From: Cryptomeria japonica
Lineage: Eukaryota > Streptophyta > Pinopsida > Cupressales > Cupressaceae
Assembly: GCF_030272615.1 (NCBI RefSeq)
Contig: NC_081406.1
Span: 188,030,391-188,094,390, forward strand
Length of the DNA: 64,000 nucleotides
Direction of reading: 5' to 3'
Shown here: positions 58,482 to 64,000 of the stretch, one piece after another
Position numbering within the stretch: position 1 is the first letter of the stretch
Layout: each line of letters starts with the position of its first letter
Translations under genes and position numbers: made by a program
Notes under the pieces: generated by a model
Databases searched by the model: none
Told to the model about the DNA's origin: nothing
The model's input: only the letters and a program-made list of their open reading frames with translations

Positions 58482-59309
58482 TTAGTTCACCTCTTGAAGG
58501 GGTAACACCCCTAATTCACCTCTTAAGTACATAAATGTAGCCTTTGGGAGAGGCTTGGTGAATATGTCTGCTAACTGCTCCTTAGTAGAAACATGTTCTA
58601 GTGCAATCTCTTTGTTTTGAACCTTTTCCCTCAAGAAATGATACTTAAGCTCAAAGTGCTTGGTTCTAGAATGTAAAACCGGATTCTTGGAGATGTTAAT
58701 TGCACTAGTATTGTCACAAAATATACTTACCGGTTTAGATACCGGAACTTTGAAGCCATTTAATACATGCTTCATCCAAATTGTCTGAGTGCAATTCATG
58801 AAAGTTGAAACATACTCTGCTTCCACTATAGACTGAGAGATACAACTTCACTTCTTACTCATCCATGAGACTAGTCTACCACTAAGAAAGAATGCACCAC
58901 CGGTTGTGCTCTTCCGATCGTCCACATTACCTACCCAATCAACATCAGTGAATACTTTCAAGTTGAAATACTTGCTATATGGATATCACAATCCATAATC
59001 AATAGTTCCCTTCAGATACCTAAGAATCCACTTGATTGCAACCAAGTGGGATTCTCTTGGACTTTTCTGAAACCTTGCAGTAATGCCAACTGCATGTGCA
59101 ATATCTAGTTTGCTATGCACTGCATAATGCAACTTACCAATCATTGATAGGTATTCCTTCTCATTAACCAATACCGAGTCATCCTCTTTGGATAGTTTAC
59201 AACTAGTCACCATCGATGTACCAACTGGTTTGCTATCTTCCATGCCAAAGGTCTTCAACACCTCTTTGACATACTTGGACTGAGTGATAAAGATTCCATC
59301 TTTCATTTG
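58482..59309 (-). pseudogene. E8 RT end and RNase H
   Basis: The frame shows ITQSKYVKEVLKTFGMED, the copia RT C-terminal block, then NEKEYLSMIGKLHYAVHSKL and a stop at 58986. RNase H follows with DDRKSTTGG, another stop, EAEYVSTFMNCTQ, KPVSIFCDNTSAINISKNP and EQLADIFTKPLPK up to the stop at 58482. It stays in one frame with two or three stops. Confidence 0.85.
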
Positions 59310-60656
59310 CTAAATCTGCAGTCCAATGAAGAACTTAATCTCCCCTATGAGTGACATCTCAAACTCTTTCTTCATCTCATCTGCAAACTCATGACTCATC
59401 TTGTCATCTCCACCAAAGATAATGTCATCAACAAATACCTCACAGATAAGGATTTGATCTCCTTCAGATTTCAAGTAGATATTGCTATCTTCGCTTGTTC
59501 TCTCAAATCCAATCTTCATAAGATGAAAGTGCAAGCATTCATACCATGCTCTAGGTGCCTGCTTTAGACCATATAAGGCTTTATGTAGCCTACACACTAT
59601 GTCAGTGTCTTCAGATAGGGAAAACCCATCTGGTTGCTCTATATACACCTCCTCTCCAAGTACACCATTTAGGAATGCAGATTTTACATCCATTTGATAT
59701 ACTTTGAACCTTTTAAAAGCTACATATGCAAGAAGCATACAAACTCCTTCCAATCTGGCTACAGGAGCAAAGGTTTTTCCATAGTCTTTTCCTTCTTCTT
59801 GGGCATATCCTTTACACACCAGTCTAGCTTTGTTTCTAATCACTGTGCCATCCTCATTTAGCTTATTTCTGAAAACCCATTTGGTATCGATGACATTTTT
59901 ATGCTCCGGTCTGGGTACCAAAGACCATGTACCATTTCTCTCTATCTGGTCAAGTTCCTCTTCCATTGCCTTGATCCAGTCTTCATCTTTATGTGCCTCT
60001 TTGAATGATTTAGGTTCAAATTCAGAGATCATACATAAGTTTTCTTTGACCTTTTTTCTTGTAAGGATTCTTGCATCCTTATCTCCTATGATCTGCTTAG
60101 GATCATGATTCAGCTTGACATATCGAGGAATGGTCTTAACAGATTCCTCTTGCTTTTCTTCTTCATCCTCATCTCCATCAGTATCAGCATCTACATCTAC
60201 CGGTGTAGGAACACTATTACTGGTACTTGGTTGACTGGCAACCGGTTCCCAAAAGGTTACAACTGGTTCATTTACTGCTTGCTCACTGCCGGTTTCCTCA
60301 GTTTTCTTAGAGGTTTCATCAACTCTCACATTGATGCTTTCAATAATTCTCTGAGTCCTAGTATTGAAACACTTGAGAGCTTTGCTCTTGGTGGAATACC
60401 CTAGGAATATTCCCTCATCACATTTCGCATCAAATTTGCTGTGATGTTCACTCCTCTTGATGTAACATTTGCTACCAAACACTCTAAAGTAGCTAACCAC
60501 AGGTGTCTTACCGGTCCAATACTCATAAGGAGTTTTATCCTTACCTTTCTTGATGAGTACCCGGTTCATTGTGTAGACTACAGTTCTCACCGCTTCTCTC
60601 CAAAAGGTGTGAGCAACCTTTCCTTGAATCAACATTGTTCTTGCTGCTTCAACCAC
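59310..60656 (-). pseudogene. E8 integrase C-terminal part and RT
   Basis: The 448-codon open piece starts in the integrase C terminus ([32 protein letters not shown]). An acidic linker ([19 protein letters not shown]) follows, then the RT N terminus ([37 protein letters not shown]) and the palm motif [14 protein letters not shown] copies element RNA to DNA. The frame ends at a stop after FIGLQI but continues in frame beyond it. Confidence 0.87.
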
Positions 60657-60685
60657 AATCTGATTATTCCTCTCTACTAGGCATT

Positions 60686-61165
60686 CTACAGTGGAGTTCG
60701 CGGGGCAGACAATTGCCTCTTGATGCCATTTTCTTCACAGTAGTTGAATTCACTAGAAGTGAATTCCCCTCCTTGATTAGTTCTAAGGCACTTGATCCTT
60801 TTACCGATTTCCTTCTCCACTAATGCTATGAAAGCTTTGCACTTTCCAAAAGCTTTAGACTTATCTTTCAAGAATGTGACCCACATCATTCTTGAGTAGT
60901 CATCAGTGAGAATCATGAAGTACCTATCACCCTGCACACTCCTAGTTTTCATAGGACCACACAAACCAGTATGCACAAGATCAAGTAAATTGTCAGCAGT
61001 GAAAGGTTTACCTTTAAAGGTTGAGGAAGACATTTTCCCCAGTTGACACTCTCTGCACAAGGTATTTTCTAGTTTTCTCAGCACCAACAATCCTCTAACT
61101 ACCTTGATCTTGCAGACCTTCACAATGTTATCAAAGTTTACATGGTAGAGTCTCCCCATATCCAA
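60686..61165 (-). pseudogene. E8 integrase core with lost catalytic residues
   Basis: The zinc-binding end CRECQLGKMSS and the core ILTDDYSRMMWVTFLKDKSK are clear. The first catalytic Asp site reads HTGLCGP instead of HTDLCGP, and the second reads RTNQGGEF where RSDQGGEF is usual. Two of the three catalytic acids are therefore changed. The frame is shifted from its neighbours on both sides. Confidence 0.85.
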
Positions 61166-61212
61166 CTGTCATCGAACTTGGCCATAAGACATGTACTGAT
61201 ATTTGCATTTAG

Positions 61213-61764
61213 CTAAAATAGGTTACCTTTGGTCTGGATGTTGGTGGCCACCAATTCACCATTCTTTCCTTTGATTCTGCACACTCCACTCTTGAATTCC
61301 AGAGTGAGACCACTATCATTCAGTTGGGAAACACTCAGAAGGTTGTGTTTGAGACCATCAACCCAATCCACATTGTCAGCACTACTCTTTCCATTCAGAG
61401 AGATGGACCCTCTACCTTTGACCATACATGGTGCATCATTACCAAAGCGAACCACACCACCATCATACTCTTCCAAGGATAGAAAATTGCTCCGGTCACC
61501 AGTCATATGGTGAGAACAACCACTATCAGTAATCCACTCATTGGAATTATCAAAGCGCGAGACAAGAGCCTTCTTGTCTGACACATATTCCTTGACAACA
61601 ACAAACATAATATCTTCATTTTCTTCATCTTCTGATTCCTCATCTGTGACTCCTTCATCAACTGGCACAAAACAGTTTCTTTGGTTTCCTCCTTTGAATT
61701 TCTTGAACCTTTCCGGTTTGTCCTTGTTGTCACCATTAGGACATTTAACAACAATATGTCCTAT
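61213..61764 (-). pseudogene. E8 gag C terminus and protease
   Basis: After a stop in the zinc knuckle (61765) the frame gives IGHIVVKCP, a Lys-rich stretch, an acidic stretch (DEGVTDEESEDEENEDI), then the protease motif DSGCSHHMTGDRSNF. It continues with GLKHNLLSVSQL and ends at a stop at 61213 before the integrase zinc-binding part. Confidence 0.85.
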
Positions 61765-62568
61765 CTAGCTAAAAGAAAAGCATTTCAAAGGGAGCTTACC
61801 TCTGTATTTACCGGTTCCTTTAGCAAGTTTCGTGGCAAGAAGAGCTTCAAATTCCATCATAATCTCCTCATCATCCATTTCTCTGCTCTGTCTTGGTTCT
61901 CCACTAGCGCTTGCTTCTTTTCCTATTTTGGATGGTACAACAGAAGCTTTAAAAGCTGATTCTATCTTTTGAACACTACCATCAAAACTATTTAGCTCAT
62001 AGGCTGTCAACTTTGTAATGGAGTCTAGGGATACCTTAGTCTTGTCTATTGATCTCAACTCCTGAATAGAAGCAACCCTTATTGCATAGACCGGTAATAA
62101 GGATATCAAAACTTTTCTTACCATAGTGGAATCTTCCATTTTACCACCTGCACTTTTGATATCTTCGACAACAATTTTGATTCTTATTCCATACTGTTGA
62201 ATGGTCTCACCTTCAACCATCCACATGTCTTCAAACTTCCCTCTAAGGCTTTCTTCCTTAGCTTGTTTTACATGCTCATCACCACCATAGATATTTTCAA
62301 GAGTATCCCATACTACTTTGGGATTAACTTTATCTTGGATATCAATAAACTCAATCTCAGATAAACTACTAATTAGGGCTTCCATGACTTGCCCATTCTC
62401 CTACATCTCTCTCTTTTGGTCATCAGTGAGAGTACCAGTAGGGGCAACATAAGAATTCTCAACATAGCTCCAGTGTTGAGCACCCATGCCTCTGATGTAT
62501 ATCTTCATTCTGTCTTTCCATATATTGAAATTATCTCTATTGAACTTTGGACCTTCCCTCTTCATCAT
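61765..62568 (-). pseudogene. E8 gag
   Basis: The likely start is the ATG pair at 62563-62568 (MMKREGPKFNRDNFNIWKDR), just inside the primer site. A stop at 62401-62403 interrupts it. It continues MEALISSLSEIEFIDIQDKV and has the copia gag block VWDTLENIYGGDEHVKQAK. The zinc knuckle at its end reads CFSFS then stop, so one Cys is lost. Confidence 0.85.
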
Positions 62569-62625
62569 TAGACTAGGATCTTTTTCTCAAGCGGTTAAGC
62601 TTATAACACAAAGGACTTGGAGGAT

Positions 62626-62637
62626 GCTCTGATACCA
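62626..62637 (-). other. E8 primer binding site for initiator tRNA-Met
   Basis: TGGTATCAGAGC on the element strand, identical to the E3 site, lies two bases from the 5' LTR. Confidence 0.88.
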
Positions 62638-62639
62638 AT

Positions 62640-63545
62640 TGATAAATAAATGATAAACGGATGGTACCAAACCGGTACTGAGAGGGGGGGGGGGCGAGTC
62701 AGTATAGACAAAAACACATTCCTAAAACTGGTTTGTCACCAGACACTGTGCTTTAGCAGACAAACAGTAACACCGGTCTTGAACAGAGTACAACCAGCAA
62801 AACCCAGAATAACTGAGACAAGCATAAACCGGTTGACACTTATCTTTTCATACAACCTAATACTTTATTTCTATTTCACCCTAGTGCATGAACAGGTAAT
62901 CTATCATCAAAATATATAAATAGCTAGATCAACATGATTTACCTTAAGACACAAATCACTTAAACCATCACATGAATAACACCACACATGACACACAAAT
63001 TTTTTCATGTGGAAACCCAACTAGGAAAAACCACGGTGGGGATGAATACCCATAAGCTATTTTTGAACTCTTTAGAAGTCCACTTTGTTAGAAGCCTTGT
63101 CCATTTAAAGACTGATACAATAGGTTCTGTTAGGAACCGATCCTATTAGGGATCACCCGATTAAGGGATGGCTAGAATACCTAGTTAAGGGTTAAACCCT
63201 GTTAAAGGTTACCTGTTAGAGGATTTCAAGAACTCAATGGTTTTAAGTCACCCTATCAAAAGATTTACAGTAAGTCAGTTAAAGCTACCCTGTTAAGGGA
63301 TTTCCCAATTATTGAAGTGGTTAGAGATCAACAGGTATTACAATGATCTGGTAACAACACTCAATGCCAATGCAGATCCACTTTAGCTCCTCTTCACCTT
63401 CTGTACTTACACTCTGCAGGTATCACTTCTCTCCTCTGGTCTGGCAAGAATCACGTATCTCTTCACTTGGATACATACACACAACTTTTTCCAACAACCT
63501 CAGAAAGAAACACAACATTGACCTTATAGGAAACAGATGGGTTGG
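62640..63545 (-). repeat. E8 5' LTR, truncated
   Basis: It matches 56901-57730 with small indels, then stops at GGTTGG near 63545 and is followed by unrelated coding-like sequence. It has a stretch near 63425-63455 that is missing in the 3' LTR, where the loss lies between short ATCAC repeats. Confidence 0.85.
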
Positions 63546-63924
63546 GCATGTGGACATGAAAGAGTTTGAAGATAGATGCAAGAAGGCTCCATCCCGTGTC
63601 ACTAATTTGATGAGGTCAGAATTACACAAATATGTGTCTTTTCTTGTTGCAGCTCATGACCCATAATTTGTGTTGGCTATGGCAGAGCACATTGATGCAA
63701 ACACTCATCAGGTAAAGGAAGCTGATAATAATGTGGTGATGACACTGGATAGTGTATTTTTCAACAGTCTTTTTAAGGGCCTAAAGGAAGTTGAAGTTGC
63801 TGATGTAACCTTGGAGAGTGCACAAGAATACTATGAGAAGCACACAGATAAGTGTAAGAAAACCATTAACACCGGGTTTTTATCTACTCCACATGACTCA
63901 ACTATCACCAGATGGCCTAAGTAA
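63546..63924 (+). pseudogene. Unrecognised coding fragment at the window end
   Basis: One frame runs from about 63547 to 63924 with a single stop at 63664-63666. It includes MKEFEDRCKKAPSRVTNLMR, then AMAEHIDANTHQVKEADNNV, DSVFFNSLFKGLKEVEVADV and a segment ending in TITRWPK. After the stop at 63922-63924 the frame continues with FHISDFSEEYTDMVDELRH. The composition looks like real protein. No catalytic motif is visible. It may belong with the E6 second ORF, but this is a guess. Confidence 0.5.
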
Positions 63925-64000
63925 TTTCATATAAGTGATTTCAGTGAAGAGTACACTGACATGGTTGATGAGTTGAGACATTAGCTCTTTTTATTCCCAG

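Larger units (their letters stand above)
56901..63545 (-). mobile_element. E8: decayed Ty1/copia element with truncated 5' LTR
   Basis: It has a 3' LTR (56901-58236), a polypurine tract, gag, protease, integrase, RT and RNase H in copia order. A tRNA-iMet primer site (62626-62637) precedes a 5' LTR that matches only to about 63545. Several stops and two frameshifts interrupt gag-pol. It is a different family from E3, though LTR words and protein domains are similar. The truncation means no target duplication can be checked. Confidence 0.9.

Noticed and set aside
1-64000. Host protein genes, tRNA, rRNA or CRISPR arrays
   Set aside because: None could be supported; all credible coding sequence belongs to transposable elements or unrecognised repeat-like ORFs.

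Overview
This is transposon-packed, AT-rich plant nuclear DNA. I found no host gene, tRNA, rRNA or CRISPR array. The evidence for a plant is Ty1/copia elements primed by initiator tRNA-Met, a Tat-type Ty3/gypsy element with two RNase H domains, and primer sites matching plant tRNAs. Deep nesting of decayed, long-LTR elements suggests a very large genome such as a conifer; that is an inference, not proof. Family names used here (E1, E3, S1 and so on) are my own labels.

Layout. E1 (516-36532, minus strand) is a Tat-like gypsy element with both LTRs, a tRNA-Lys-type primer site, a polypurine tract, gag, protease, a G-patch region, RT, two RNase H domains and integrase, all broken by stops and frameshifts. 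Five later insertions lie inside it, four of them with perfect 5-bp target duplications and one (E4) with a 4/5 match: S1 (1445-5034, a 3.6-kb TG...CA unit inside the 3' LTR), a solo copia-type LTR (5337-6818), the full copia element E3 (11491-18138), the gag-protease-only element E4 (21231-29093) and a 1.8-kb solo LTR (30844-32633). Removing the insertions at 11491, 30844 and 40810, with one copy of each duplication, brings the broken reading frames back into register.

Right of E1 is E6 (plus strand): an LTR-like stretch, a Met primer site at 38595, a copia-type gag with four zinc-knuckle units, and an unrecognised second ORF. That ORF is split by S2 (40810-45579, a 4.8-kb non-coding unit with perfect target duplication). 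E7 (from 47545, plus) is a non-autonomous gypsy-type element with a Pro/Ser-rich ORF, carrying two solo LTRs (49644-50901 and 52599-54483). Its 3' LTR is cut at 55877 by an LTR-like fragment, S5, which holds about ten palindromes. E8 (56901-63545, minus) is a decayed copia element with a truncated 5' LTR. The window ends in an unrecognised plus-strand ORF.

The most unusual signal is structural. Several unrelated LTRs contain tandem arrays of short hairpins. In the copia-type LTRs the loops are nearly constant (CTAACA, TTAACA or TAAT-like), while the arms differ from unit to unit yet stay self-complementary. S5 shows the same principle with 26-34 bp palindromes, and the E4 LTR with three 27-bp units. 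All coordinates and comparisons were made by eye; no alignment or folding program was run.
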